Shown: positions 17,271 to 26,283, counted from the first letter of the stretch. The stretch: 64,000 nt of DNA from Mesorhizobium sp. AR07 (GCF_024746815.1 NZ_CP080527.1:284102-348101), one strand, 5' to 3'. Notes: a model not told the origin generated them from the sequence alone. Numbers and translations: made by a program.

Positions 17271-17915
17271 TTTGCGAATGAGACGCGAAATGCCTCAGCC
17301 GCCCTTATTTTTCACCGGAAATGAGATTCATGTCGCGGCACGAAAGGCTGCCGACTGTCGCCATCACGCCGGCAAATTATCTTGCCTGGCCCCCGGGGTT
17401 GTCGGCTGCCAGCAACCTTAGACCCGACCAAGATGGAACGATCACAGCGTTGTCCATCTCAAGGCAGCGTATAGCGCATTTTTGCCCTTTTCGCAACCGT
17501 TCGCCCTTGTCGGTCATCCTAGATCAGTGGAAAAGCCCAGAAACGGTTTTCGGAACGTCGTTCTCACCCTAATTCGCCGGACTGTTGCCCTGGTTTGGTG
17601 GACTGATCGGCTCAGATGAGTGGATTGGCGCCTCGCCGCTGCTCCAAACGGCGCCTCCGAGCCCAGCTAAGCACCAAAGCAGGCTGCTTTCCGCCCTCTA
17701 CCTTCCCAAAAGCCTGGAATTCCGCGCTCGCGGTCATTGATTATGAGATTGCCGGAGCACAATTATGAGACCGGTGAATCGGAATTGCGAGACTGAGCAC
17801 CTCTTTTGGGCCCGAGCTGCGTTCGAGACTTTTCGGGGCGCCTCCGTCAACTGCATCGAAAGAGGCTTTCTACCGCGCTTTGGTTCATCGCCACGCCTCT
17901 TTCCGGTGGCGGCAG
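17271..17915. other. 645 bp without a recognised gene
   Basis: Short frames here (for example 17321-17572) show no family features or ribosome sites. It may hold decayed sequence. No RNA gene was recognised. Confidence 0.4.
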
Positions 17916-18938
17916 CTATCGCATCATGTCGCCAAGGGCAGCCTGCAGCGGTGGCGATCGCTCCAAAGTGGCCGCAATCCTGTCCCGCCAGCGCTTGCCG
18001 CGCGCCAGGGCGTCCTCGAGAGCCTCGCGCAGGTCGTCCGGCCTATCCGTAGCAAGCACATCGATCAGGAATTCGGCCTGCAGCCGGTCCTTGATTGATT
18101 TTAGGCTGTCTGGCCCATCGCGGCGGCGGTCGGCCACGATGAGCTTATGGATTGCGAAGCGTTCCGGCCGCGGAATTTGCACGAGCACGCCGTCGCGATA
18201 GGTAACGGCTGCCAGCATTGGCTCTGCCAGGAGATAGTTGAGATGATGCAGCGATTGGGCATGTACGCCGAGCGCCGGCAGTGGACGCAGCCCCTCTTCT
18301 TCGGCGAAAGACGGCGTCAGGAATTCGACGAGCGTCTCGCTCCGCGTTTGTTTCCAGCGCCAGGTCTTACCGGGGTCCAGCGTCGGCGCCGGTTCGAACG
18401 AGAAATCCTTGAGAACCCTTTCGAGCGGCGCCGACACGCTGTCGTCCAGGGCGATCGAGAGTCGCTCGAAGCTGGCGATGTCGACGTCGTTCGTTTGGGC
18501 GGTCTGGTCAAGGGTGAAGCGAACGCCGAGCTCGCCCTCGTAGAGGCGGAACGCCTGAGTTCCCACGACCGTCCCGCCGAGGCGGAAAACGCCGGCGGAT
18601 GCGAATGCGTGCAGAAGGCTACCGGTCGCGGCATCGACGCCAAGAAACCCTTCCGCGCGCAGCAGGCGGACCCGCCGCGCGCGATTGCGTCGGCGATTGT
18701 CGCGGTCGTCGCGCAGTGCTTCGATGCGTTGCATCCGAAGGCGGAGTTCCTCGCTATCTTCCCCGATATAGGTCTTCTTGACATCCGAACCGACGCGGTA
18801 GGTATCGTACCAGTAGACGCGGCCTTTGCGGTCGATCCGCGTCGGCGTTCCGCGGATCCCCGCCGCGACTTCGTCGCGCAGGGACGACAACAGATCGTGG
18901 TAGGCCGAATGGGCGAGCGGTGAATGGCGCGTGATCAT
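17916..18938 (-). CDS. GSU2403-type nucleotidyltransferase-fold protein
   Basis: 340 residues from ATG 18938 (MITRHSPLAHSAYHDLL); longer frames to 19157 run through the operator palindrome. The mid-region has the nucleotidyltransferase pattern: FRLGGTVVGTQAFRLYE followed by TNDVDIASFE, giving the D-x-D pair. The C-terminal half includes LAEPMLAAVTYRDGVLVQIP and FAIHKLIVADRR. The family is of uncertain function and often sits with toxin-antitoxin or defence genes. It is expressed from a region with GTTGAACAT repeats, so autoregulation is possible. Confidence 0.72.
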   Translation of the reverse strand: MITRHSPLAHSAYHDLLSSLRDEVAAGIRGTPTRIDRKGRVYWYDTYRVGSDVKKTYIGEDSEELRLRMQRIEALRDDRDNRRRNRARRVRLLRAEGFLGVDAATGSLLHAFASAGVFRLGGTVVGTQAFRLYEGELGVRFTLDQTAQTNDVDIASFERLSIALDDSVSAPLERVLKDFSFEPAPTLDPGKTWRWKQTRSETLVEFLTPSFAEEEGLRPLPALGVHAQSLHHLNYLLAEPMLAAVTYRDGVLVQIPRPERFAIHKLIVADRRRDGPDSLKSIKDRLQAEFLIDVLATDRPDDLREALEDALARGKRWRDRIAATLERSPPLQAALGDMMR

Positions 18939-18961
18939 TATGCTCAACGAAATGGATTGTT

Positions 18962-19006
18962 GTTGAACATAGCCCATGTTCAACGAAAATGAAAGACGTT
19001 GAACAT
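18962..19006. promoter_or_regulatory. GTTGAACAT operator cluster
   Basis: GTTGAACAT (18962-18970) and ATGTTCAAC (18976-18984) form a perfect palindrome around AGCCC, and a third half-site lies at 18998-19006. They precede the nucleotidyltransferase start (minus strand) and are 107 bp from the integrase start. Similar GTTGAAC half-sites occur upstream of the antitoxin at 21701-21727. Confidence 0.6.
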
Positions 19007-19112
19007 CATGCCGCCGCGATTTGATTAGGGCAAACTTCGGCGGTCGAGGGGGCATTCCCGCTAATCGTCCCTGACATGGTATGTTGCGAATCGTAGTTGA
19101 GGATCCGCGCGC

Positions 19113-20251
19113 TTGCCCGAACAAGATGACCTGCCCGATATCGTGGAGATCGTCCACGCCATGGGCCGAGATGCGGCTGAAGGGTCAAATGCGCGGTTGA
19201 CGGCCGCCAGGAATCATCCCTCCCCTGCCCTGCCGGAGCCAAATCCTGTCGACCGGCAGCGCTTGCCCGGCCACCTCGAACATCTTGCCGATCGCGCCCG
19301 CGACTATGTCGAGGCGGCGAGTTCCGCCAACACCCGCCGCGCCTATGGCTCGGACTGGAAGCATTTTGCCGGCTGGTGCCGGCGCCAGGGCGTCGAGATG
19401 TTTCCGTCTGATCCTCAGGTCGTCGGCCTCTACATCACCGCTTGCGCTTCCGGCAAGGCGACCGGCGACAAGAAGCCAAACTCGGTGTCGACGATCGAAC
19501 GCCGGCTTTCCTCGCTGACCTGGAACTATGCGCAGCGCGGCCAGCCGCTCGACCGTAAGGACCGGCAGATCGCCACCGTCATGGCCGGTATCCGCAACAC
19601 CCACGCCTTCCCTCCCCGGCAGAAGGAAGCAATCCTGCCCGAAGACCTGATTGCCATGCTGGAGACGCTCGACCGCGGCACCCTGCGCGGTTTGCGCGAC
19701 CGCGCCATGCTGCTGCTCGGCTTCGCGGGCGGCCTGCGCCGCTCGGAAATAGTTGGCCTCGACTTGGCCAGGGATCAAACCGAGAATGGTCGTGGCTGGG
19801 TCGAGATCCTGGAAAAAGGGCTGCTCGTCACCCTGCGCGGCAAGACCGGCTGGCGCGAGGTCGAGATCGGCCGCGGCTCGTCCGACGCGACTTGCCCGGT
19901 GGTGGCGCTGGAGACCTGGCTCAAACTGGCGAGGATCGGCCATGGGCCGCTGTTTCGACGCGTCACCGGCAAGGCAAGACAGTGGGAACTGATAGGTTGA
20001 ACGATCAGGAAGTCGCCCGCCTCGTCAAGCGTGCGGCGCTCGCCGCGGGCGTTCGTGGCGATCTGTCGGAAGGCGAGCGTGGCCAAAAGTTTTCTGGCCA
20101 TTCGCTGCGCGCCGGCCTCGCTTCCTCGGCCGAGGTCGATGAACGCTACGTGCAGAAGCAGCTCGGCCATGCTTCTGCGGAAATGACCCGTCGATATCAG
20201 CGCCGCAGAGACAGGTTCCGTGTCAATCTCACCAAGGCAAGCGGGCTGTAA
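19113..20251 (+). pseudogene. Tyrosine-type integrase, single frameshift
   Basis: Two overlapping frames make one XerC/D-like integrase. The first (from TTG 19113) has the SAM-like core-binding domain (NTRRAYGSDWKHFAGWCRRQ) and the catalytic Arg (GGLRRSEIVGLDL) and ends prematurely after RRVTGKARQWELIG. The second frame continues with HSLRAGLASSAEV, QKQLGHASAEM and the Tyr in TRRYQRR. All catalytic residues survive if a one-base shift near 19974-19984 is corrected. Either a recent inactivation or a sequencing error. Confidence 0.8.
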
Positions 20252-20328
20252 ACGCCCCTTCAGAGGGAGCCCGCGCCCCTACCAAGGCCAATAACCTCCG
20301 TTTGCGCGATCGCCTTTCTGCAATCCAG

Positions 20329-20450
20329 TCATGTCGATAGATTGCGAGTCTGTCGACATGACTGGAATAGGTCGATGCCGGCGACGAGCAATTGAGGGTC
20401 GTCGAGGAAGATATCGATGTCGTGGCTTTTCGCGATGGCCGATCTGCATC
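20329..20450 (-). pseudogene. Nucleotidyltransferase-like remnant
   Basis: The minus frame reads AIAKSHDIDIFLDDPQLL before stopping in a CGACAG/TCGACA-rich stretch. The DIDIFLDDPQLL block looks like the D-x-D core of an AbiEii-like or related nucleotidyltransferase. It is too short to be functional. Confidence 0.3.
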
Positions 20451-20516
20451 ATCATCTATGACCATTCGAAGCCGTAGCCGCCGCCATTCGGAGGGACGTC
20501 GGCTCAAGTCCAGCCA

Positions 20517-20816
20517 TTACGTGGCGAGCGGGGAGCTCTCACCGGACCAGGCAGAGAACTGGGCGGCAAAAGCCTTCAAGTCGTGGACCGCTATGTCGTG
20601 CGCGATTGCGAACTCGACTTGCTGGGCCAGCGGGACCTCACCGAAAAAGGCGCTGATATGACCCGGATGCAGCTTGGCCAGATCGATATCAGCAAGGCAG
20701 TGCGCCAGCGCCGCGTCGTCCAGTTGATCACTGTAGGGCGCATTCACCGTCGTCAGGACAGATGCTAAGTGCTTGCTCATGATGGCCGTAAGGTAGTCTT
20801 TTCGGGCCGATGACAC
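20517..20816 (-). CDS. Small unknown protein downstream of the PIN pseudogene
   Basis: 99 residues from GTG 20816, preceded by AGAGGTGG; the frame stays open to a TTG at 20840. Sequence features include LAHCLADIDLAKLHPGHISA and VEFAIAHDIAVHDLKAFAAQ. No family was recognised. It lies directly after the toxin pseudogene on the same strand and could be part of the same decayed module. Confidence 0.4.
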   Translation of the reverse strand: MSSARKDYLTAIMSKHLASVLTTVNAPYSDQLDDAALAHCLADIDLAKLHPGHISAFFGEVPLAQQVEFAIAHDIAVHDLKAFAAQFSAWSGESSPLAT

Positions 20817-20836
20817 AATTGCCACCTCTTTCGCTT

Positions 20837-21411
20837 TCAACCCTGCCGGCGTAAGTCTGTCACCGGCCGGTAGAAGATCACACGTACCGACGGAACAAGC
20901 TGGTTGAGGTAATCGAAATCCCGAACGTTGCCTCTCAGGACCGTCGCCCCCAGCAGGCCGGCTGGTGAAAGATCAGCGCATCATTAAGAAAGCGGCGTTC
21001 GTGCCCCCTCCCTTTCGGCAGACGGCTCACCCGGAACAGAAGGCCACCAAGCATGCCGGCGCGTCCCAGGCGGTGGCGTCGGGAGCATGTAGCCGGTGCG
21101 CGGGAATGTCCTTGATCGTGTCCGCAACCACTTTCAGGACCGACTTCGTCGTGGATGCAGCGGCTCGAGCCGGCCGAACACATGGCTAATCTCGGCAAGA
21201 CAACGGCGGAGTGATGGCAAAGCCGATAGCTGACAAGCTCGTCGACCACTTCGGGCGTGCGTCACTGCAGAACATCCAGATAGACGCTCGTGTCGAGAAG
21301 CAGGGCACCGCCGACAGGCGCTTGGTCAGTTGCTCAGGACAAAAGGGAATCCGGCCGCCTTTCCAGCCCGGTACGCCGCTGTGGCTTGAGGGAACGCAGT
21401 GCGCTCCCTAG
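20837..21411 (-). pseudogene. PIN-domain toxin, multiply frameshifted
   Basis: Minus-strand pieces in different frames assemble into a PIN ribonuclease: GALLLDTSVYLDVLQ then a stop, RTPEVVDELVSYRLCHHSAVV, AEISHVFGRLEPLHP, KSVLKVVADTIKDIPAHRL, GGLLFRVSRLPKGRGHERRF, and finally LLGATVLRGNVRDFDYLNQL. The DTSVYLDV start and the late RDFDYL match PIN acidic positions. At least two frameshifts and one stop inactivate it, leaving the upstream antitoxin orphaned. Confidence 0.65.
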
Positions 21412-21412
21412 A

Positions 21413-21685
21413 TCACACGCGAAGATCAATGTCCGCAGGGATGGTGCCCTTACGGTCGACGAGCCGGGCGCCAAAATCGTCCTCGAGGGCCAGCCCGGAC
21501 AAGGCGAGTTCAAGCAGCTCGGTGTCGGCCGCTTCGATCAATTCCGGTGGCACCCTGCCGGAAAGCCGTGTGTTCTTGGCCGCGCCAACAAGGCCAACCG
21601 CCCTTGCCTGCTCTAGCACCAGACGGTTGCGGGTGTGAGCGATCCGCTCCTCGCTTTCGGCAGCTGTTGCGCCGCGATTGGTCAT
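21413..21685 (-). CDS. Putative antitoxin partner of the PIN toxin
   Basis: 90 residues with a strong ribosome site (GGAGGAG) before ATG 21685. Content: an N-terminal helix with EERIAHTRNRLVLEQARAVG, then TELLELALSGLALEDDFGARL. The size, position immediately before the PIN pseudogene, and GTTGAAC operator half-sites in its promoter fit an antitoxin. The family was not recognised by name. It shares its upstream region with repA and the parS sites. Confidence 0.5.
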   Translation of the reverse strand: MTNRGATAAESEERIAHTRNRLVLEQARAVGLVGAAKNTRLSGRVPPELIEAADTELLELALSGLALEDDFGARLVDRKGTIPADIDLRV

Positions 21686-21700
21686 CCTGGGTTCTCCTCC

Positions 21701-21727
21701 GTTGAACGAAATTAGAGGATGTTGAAC
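21701..21727. promoter_or_regulatory. GTTGAAC half-sites upstream of the antitoxin
   Basis: GTTGAAC occurs at 21701-21707 and 21721-21727, 16-42 bp upstream of the antitoxin ATG. The same core forms the palindrome at 18962-18984, suggesting a common regulator or common ancestry of the two promoters. Confidence 0.45.
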
Positions 21728-21821
21728 GCGAAGGCAATGAATGCAGAGAGTGCGGCGGGACCGGTGCGGGCTCCAGCGGCTTTGCTCGCCCTTTTCGTTT
21801 CAGTCGGAGCTGGAACGGAGA

Positions 21822-21837
21822 GTTGGCCGCGGCCAAC
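21822..21837. other. parS: parS site 1 (RepB binding)
   Basis: GTTGGCCGCGGCCAAC is a perfect 16-bp palindrome matching the repABC centromere consensus GTTNNCNGCNGNNAAC. It lies 202 bp upstream of repA. Confidence 0.9.
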
Positions 21838-21898
21838 TTTGCTGTTCGATTACGACATAGGCTCTATTGTCGCCGAAACGATTCGCACGAAAGAAAGT

Positions 21899-21914
21899 GT
21901 TGGCCGCGGCCGAC
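21899..21914. other. parS: parS site 2 (one mismatch)
   Basis: GTTGGCCGCGGCCGAC differs from site 1 by one base in the right arm. It is 62 bp after site 1 and 124 bp upstream of repA. Confidence 0.8.
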
Positions 21915-22038
21915 TATGACCGTAGTTCTCCGAAACCGTTGAATCATAAGGGTTCTTGGCAGGGTTACCGAATCGTGCCATCTTCGATACGGTTTTTTAG
22001 CCATTCGCAGCTAAAAAGCGCATCGAAAGGGGAAATCG

Positions 22039-23253
22039 ATGTTGCAGACTCAAAACGTATCGACGGCCATTTCTTCGGACGCGCGGATTGCTCATCATGC
22101 GCGTCAGCTGTCTATGCAGCTGCAGTTGCTGCGAGAGCGCCTGTTCCCACCGTCCTCCCAGAAGATGTTGAAGACGTTCACCTCCGGCGAGGCCGCTCAG
22201 CTTGTCGGAGTATCAGACGGCTATTTAAGGCAGCTTTCAATAGATGGCAAAGGCCCTATGCCCGAGATGTCCCAGACGGGGCGACGTTCGTACTCTCTCG
22301 CCCAAATTCACGAGTTGCGTCAGTACATGGCTTCTATCAAGCCGAAGGACGCCCTCACTTACCTGCCGTGGCGGCAGAAAAGCGAGAAGCTCCAGACGAT
22401 TGCCGTCGCCAACTTTAAGGGCGGCAGTGCAAAGACAACGACATCAATCTACCTCGCACAGTATCTTGCTCTGCAGGGATATCGCGTTCTCGCGGTTGAT
22501 CTCGATCCGCAGGCTTCGTTGTCGTCGATGCTCGGTGTTCAGCCGGAGTTCGATCTAGCGGAAGGCGACACCCTCTACGGTGCGATCCGTTACGACGAGA
22601 AACGGCGGCCGCTGAAGGAAATAATCAGAAAGACGTACTTCGCTGGTCTCGATCTCGTTCCCGGAAATTTAGAACTGATGGAGTTCGAGCACGAAACCCC
22701 GACTGCGCTGATGGAGCAGCGGAAAACCAGCAATAGCGGGATCTTCTTTCGGCGCGTTGGCATGGCTTTGGCCGAAGTCGAAGCCGATTATGACATTGTG
22801 GTGGTCGATTGCCCGCCACAACTCGGATACCTAACGCTGGGTGCGGTTTGCGCAGCGACATCGCTTCTAATCACCGTCCATCCTCAGATGGTCGACGTGG
22901 CGTCAATGTCGCAGTTTCTGCTCATGACTTCCGACCTTCTGTCGGTCGTCCGCAACGCAGGCGGTGATCTCAACCACGATTTCATTCGATATGTCATAAC
23001 GCGCCATGAGCCGCACGATGGTCCGCAAGCACAGATCGTTGCCCTGCTGAGAAATCTCTTCGGGGAGGAGGTTTTGGCCGCGACAGTACTGAAATCGACG
23101 GCGATCGCTGATGCCGGGCTTACGAAGCAGACACTCTATGAAATCGAACGAGGTCAAGTCCGCCGCTCGACATTCGACAGGGCCATCGAATCCCTTGATG
23201 CAGTCAACGGGGAAATCCTCGGCGGCATCGAAAAGGCATGGGGCCGGTCATGA
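22039..23253 (+). CDS. repA: RepA, ParA-family partition ATPase of the repABC plasmid
   Basis: 404 residues. N-terminal HTH (FTSGEAAQLVGVSDGYLRQL) for operator binding, then a deviant Walker A, KGGSAKT (127-133), VLAVDLDPQASLSS and VVVDCPPQLGYLTL. The ATG is preceded by AAAGGGGAAATCG. RepA with RepB segregates the plasmid and represses the operon. Its stop overlaps the repB ATG (ATGA). It is first in a canonical repA-repB-repC operon. Confidence 0.97.
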   Translation: MLQTQNVSTAISSDARIAHHARQLSMQLQLLRERLFPPSSQKMLKTFTSGEAAQLVGVSDGYLRQLSIDGKGPMPEMSQTGRRSYSLAQIHELRQYMASIKPKDALTYLPWRQKSEKLQTIAVANFKGGSAKTTTSIYLAQYLALQGYRVLAVDLDPQASLSSMLGVQPEFDLAEGDTLYGAIRYDEKRRPLKEIIRKTYFAGLDLVPGNLELMEFEHETPTALMEQRKTSNSGIFFRRVGMALAEVEADYDIVVVDCPPQLGYLTLGAVCAATSLLITVHPQMVDVASMSQFLLMTSDLLSVVRNAGGDLNHDFIRYVITRHEPHDGPQAQIVALLRNLFGEEVLAATVLKSTAIADAGLTKQTLYEIERGQVRRSTFDRAIESLDAVNGEILGGIEKAWGRS

Positions 23254-24248
23254 GCAGGCGAGACGTTCTGAACGGAATATTTGCCGATACGACACGAGAG
23301 TTGGCCGCGGCCAACTTTTCCAAAGAGACAGATAGCGGTCGTGTTCTGGCGGGGCCCGTAAGGACGATGGGACTTGCCCTGGACCGCATGGACCAGGAAG
23401 CCAGAGAACTTCGAGAAGCCTTGAAGTCCGGCGAGAGGGTTGTCGAACTCGATCCCGAACTGATTGACGGTTCATTCGTGCGTGATCGCCTCGACGGCGA
23501 GGTAGCCGCTACGGACGATATTGTGAGGTCGATCGAGGAAAACGGCCAGGAAGTGCCCATCCTCGTCAGGCAGCACCCCGATATCGAAGGACGATATCAG
23601 GTCGCCTATGGCCATAGAAGGCTTCGTGCTGTCCGGCTCCTGCGGCGGAAGGTAAGGGCGGTTGTAAGACCACTATCGGACAACGAACTCGTTGTCGCAC
23701 AAGGTATCGAAAACACTGCGAGAAAGGATCTCTCTTACATCGAGAGAGCGATCTTTGCCTCAAGCCTCGAAGCACACGGCTTCGGCCGCGATCTGATCAT
23801 GCAGGCGTTAAGCACTGATAAAACGGAACTGTCGAAACTTCTGTCTGTCGCCAAGAGCATTCCGGGTAGCCTAGTCAAAGCCATCGGCAGCGCACCCTCT
23901 ATGGGCCGCCGTAGGTGGATGGATATCGCCGAGAAGATCATCGATCCCAAAGCGCTGGAGGCCGCTAGAAAAGCCATCGAGAGGCCCGAATTCGAGGCCG
24001 TCGGATCGGACGAGCGCTTCATGATCGTTCTTGCAGAGGTTTATAAAAAGCCGCAGCGAGAACAGACAGTCAGCGAGTGGAAACCGAAGGGTGGCAAGGT
24101 CACGGCAAAGATCAAGGACACCGGGACAGCCTATACGCTCTCCCTCAAGACCTCCGGAACCGATGGAGGCTTCGGTGCATATCTGACAGAACGGCTGGAT
24201 GATCTCTATGCCGACTGGCAGACAAACAGAAAGTCGAAGCAGGAGTAA
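23250..24248 (+). CDS. repB: RepB, ParB-family centromere-binding protein
   Basis: 332 residues from the ATG overlapping repA. The ParB/Srx-like domain contains VDDIVRSIEENGQEVPILVR-type sequence (here TDDIVRSIEENGQ) and YQVAYGHRRLRAVRLL. An HTH follows: LSYIERAIFASSLEAHGFGR and LSTDKTELSKLLSVAKSIPG. It binds the 16-bp parS sites, one of which lies inside its own 5' coding region (23300-23315). Confidence 0.96.
   Translation: MSRRDVLNGIFADTTRELAAANFSKETDSGRVLAGPVRTMGLALDRMDQEARELREALKSGERVVELDPELIDGSFVRDRLDGEVAATDDIVRSIEENGQEVPILVRQHPDIEGRYQVAYGHRRLRAVRLLRRKVRAVVRPLSDNELVVAQGIENTARKDLSYIERAIFASSLEAHGFGRDLIMQALSTDKTELSKLLSVAKSIPGSLVKAIGSAPSMGRRRWMDIAEKIIDPKALEAARKAIERPEFEAVGSDERFMIVLAEVYKKPQREQTVSEWKPKGGKVTAKIKDTGTAYTLSLKTSGTDGGFGAYLTERLDDLYADWQTNRKSKQE
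23300..23315. other. parS: parS site 3, inside repB
   Basis: A second perfect copy of GTTGGCCGCGGCCAAC, 50 bp into repB, encoding Leu-Ala-Ala-Ala-Asn. Sites both upstream of repA and inside repB would let RepB nucleate at two ends of repA. Confidence 0.88.
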
Positions 24249-24255
24249 ACCGCAA

Positions 24256-24308
24256 AAGAAAAAGGCCCCCGAACGTCACCGTCGCGGAAGCCCTTCTCAT
24301 CCTTTAGC
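24256..24308 (-). ncRNA. Counter-transcribed RNA (inc region) between repB and repC
   Basis: On the minus strand TTGACA (24338-24343) and GATTCT (24315-24320) are spaced by 17 bp, placing a start near 24308. A bulged stem (AAGGGCTTCCG pairing with CGGGGGCCTT) followed by a T-tract ends near 24256. The position, orientation and ~53-nt size match the antisense RNA that limits RepC translation in repABC plasmids. The ends are estimates. Confidence 0.75.
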
Positions 24309-24404
24309 AAGTTGAGAATCACATTTTCGCGAATCAGTGTCAAGAGTTTTAAGCGTCGATTCGGCGGACGGATTTCTTTTGCCTAATTGAAGGTGAAAGA
24401 AGAA

Positions 24405-25610
24405 ATGGAGACGGGTATTGCAACGACGCCCTTTGGGCGGCGGCCGATGTCGCTTGCCATGCTGGCAGCGCAAAACGATGCACGTGAAATCCCCAAGGGC
24501 AGGGTCGTCGACAAGTGGCAGATCTACCGCAACCTGTGCGAGGGTAAGAGCATCGTCGGCATCGGCGATCGCGCTTTGGCCGTGCTGAATGCGTTGCTAT
24601 CATTCTATCCTGACAGCGAATTGAGTGAGGAAAACGACCTGATCGTTTTTCCCTCGAACGCACAGCTGTCGCTCAGGGCGCACGGAATGCGCGAGCCCAC
24701 AGTCAGGCGGCACCTGGCGGCTCTTGTTGACTGCGGGCTGATCATCCGTCGGGACAGCCCGAACGGCAAGCGTTACGCCCGTAAGGGCCGGGGAGGGGAG
24801 ATCGAGGAAGCATTCGGTTTCTCCCTGGCGCCGCTGCTGGCCCGTGCTTACGAGTTCGAGGCGGCGGCCGAGCGTGTTCGTGCCGACAACCGGGCGCTCA
24901 GGCTGATGCGCGAGCGGATCACCTTGCACCGCCGTGACATCCACAAGCTGATAGAGGCGGCCTTTGACGAAGATGTCCCAGGCGACTGGGGAGGCCTGTG
25001 GAAGCGTTTCCGCGGCGTTGTGGAGGCAATTCCACGCCGAGCTTGTGTTGCCGAGCTCGAGCCCATCGTTGCCGATCTGGCCGCCTTGCGCGATGATGTG
25101 GATAAGCTGCTGGAAATCCATATGAAATCCACCAATCCGAGCGGCAATGACTCTCAAAACGAGCGGCAGCAATCTGATTCAAATACCGACTCTACTTTTG
25201 AATTTGAACCGGCTTTAGAGAAAAGCGGGGCGGCGGCCGAGCCCAAGACGAGGACCGCAGAGGCGCCGAAAACATACCCGCTGGGGATGGTGCTGAAGGC
25301 CTGCCCAGAAATTGCGGACTACGCCGTCGACGGGATCGGCAATTGGCGCGATCTCATGATAACCGCCGCCCAGGTGCGGGGATATCTGGGTGTTTCGCCG
25401 TCAGCGTATGAGGAAGCCTGCCATGCGATGGGCCAGGAGATCGCGGCGGTGGTGATTGCCTGCATCCTGCAACGTGCTCAGCACATCAACTCGGCCGGCG
25501 GCTATTTGCGGGTACTGACCGAAAAGGCGACGGCAGGGCAGTTCTCTGTCGGGCCTATGCTGATGGCGGCGCTCAAGGCCAACGGCGCCACAGCAAGGAT
25601 GACGGGATGA
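24405..25610 (+). CDS. repC: RepC, replication initiator
   Basis: 401 residues from ATG 24405, preceded by GAAGGTGAAAGAAGAA. The N-terminal winged-helix part includes IVGIGDRALAVLNALLSFYP, LSLRAHGMREPTVRRHLAAL and GLIIRRDSPNGKRYARK. The C-terminal part includes TYPLGMVLKACPEIADYA-type sequence (here KTYPLGMVLKACPE). RepC binds the origin inside its own gene. Translation is probably controlled by the ctRNA in the 156-bp gap upstream. Confidence 0.96.
   Translation: METGIATTPFGRRPMSLAMLAAQNDAREIPKGRVVDKWQIYRNLCEGKSIVGIGDRALAVLNALLSFYPDSELSEENDLIVFPSNAQLSLRAHGMREPTVRRHLAALVDCGLIIRRDSPNGKRYARKGRGGEIEEAFGFSLAPLLARAYEFEAAAERVRADNRALRLMRERITLHRRDIHKLIEAAFDEDVPGDWGGLWKRFRGVVEAIPRRACVAELEPIVADLAALRDDVDKLLEIHMKSTNPSGNDSQNERQQSDSNTDSTFEFEPALEKSGAAAEPKTRTAEAPKTYPLGMVLKACPEIADYAVDGIGNWRDLMITAAQVRGYLGVSPSAYEEACHAMGQEIAAVVIACILQRAQHINSAGGYLRVLTEKATAGQFSVGPMLMAALKANGATARMTG
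25146..25225. other. oriV: Candidate oriV (AT-rich segment in repC)
   Basis: A locally AT-rich stretch (around AATACCGACTCTACTTTTGA) interrupts the GC-rich repC frame and encodes a polar linker. In characterised repABC plasmids the origin lies in such an AT-rich segment of repC. The exact limits are not determined. Confidence 0.55.
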
Positions 25611-25731
25611 TGATCGCCAAATCCCGCAGCTTATCGCTTTGCGCCCAGCTCAAGCGCGAATTACGATGGCCGGTTGATACCTGTGGAAAGCCCGGAAAAC
25701 CCGTATCTTCCGGAAGAAATGAGTTCAGCCG

Positions 25732-25992
25732 ATGACCACCGCCGCCGCCGTCTCGAAAAACGTCGGCGCCTATCGGGATGCCGCGGTTCGCGACCCTGTC
25801 ATCATCACCAAGAACGGCCGGCCGTGCACCGTGCTGCTGGCTTACGAGGATTTTTGTCCGGCTGTCGAAGCGCGACCGGCGGGTCCATCTGACCGCGGAA
25901 CTCAGCGCCGAAGAAATCGCCGCTGTCAAGCCGTCGAAATGGTGCCTGGCCTTTACCATCTCAACGACGAGTTCCCTCCGGCGAAGGTCTGA
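25732..25992 (+). pseudogene. Phd/YefM-type antitoxin with two compensating frameshifts
   Basis: The frame starts as a Phd-like protein (SKNVGAYRDAAVRDPVIITK, NGRPCTVLLAYEDF). It then leaves frame, while the expected continuation RLSKRDRRVHLTAELSAEEI appears in the +1 frame, and returns with EMVPGLYHLNDEFPPAKV. The middle third would be translated as unrelated sequence. No toxin gene was recognised downstream. Confidence 0.6.
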
Positions 25993-26167
25993 CGGATGGA
26001 AGGACGCCCTCCGGCTCTTTCCAGCGCTAGGCTGGTCCTGCCAAACCTGACGCGGTCCGCGCAGCGCCACGGTGGTCAGCGATCCCGTGAGTTCGGTCGT
26101 GGCGCTGCGCCCAATCATCCTTGCAATCGTGGAGTGCCACTCCTATTTTGCAACGAAGAATCGAAGG

Positions 26168-26283
26168 TCACGCCGCGTCGGCCGTTACGGTCAAGCGTTC
26201 GAGCATGGCGATCAGATCATCCGGCAGCACCGCCTCTTTTGAGGCGGGGCGGCGTGTTTGTTTGCCGTCGCGGTATGCTTGCT
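26168..26283 (-). pseudogene. Integrase fragment
   Basis: The minus frame reads SKEAVLPDDLIAMLERL, closely matching QKEAILPEDLIAMLETL of the integrase at 19113. Only ~35 codons remain, upstream of and divergent from DUF1403 copy 2. Confidence 0.5.
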
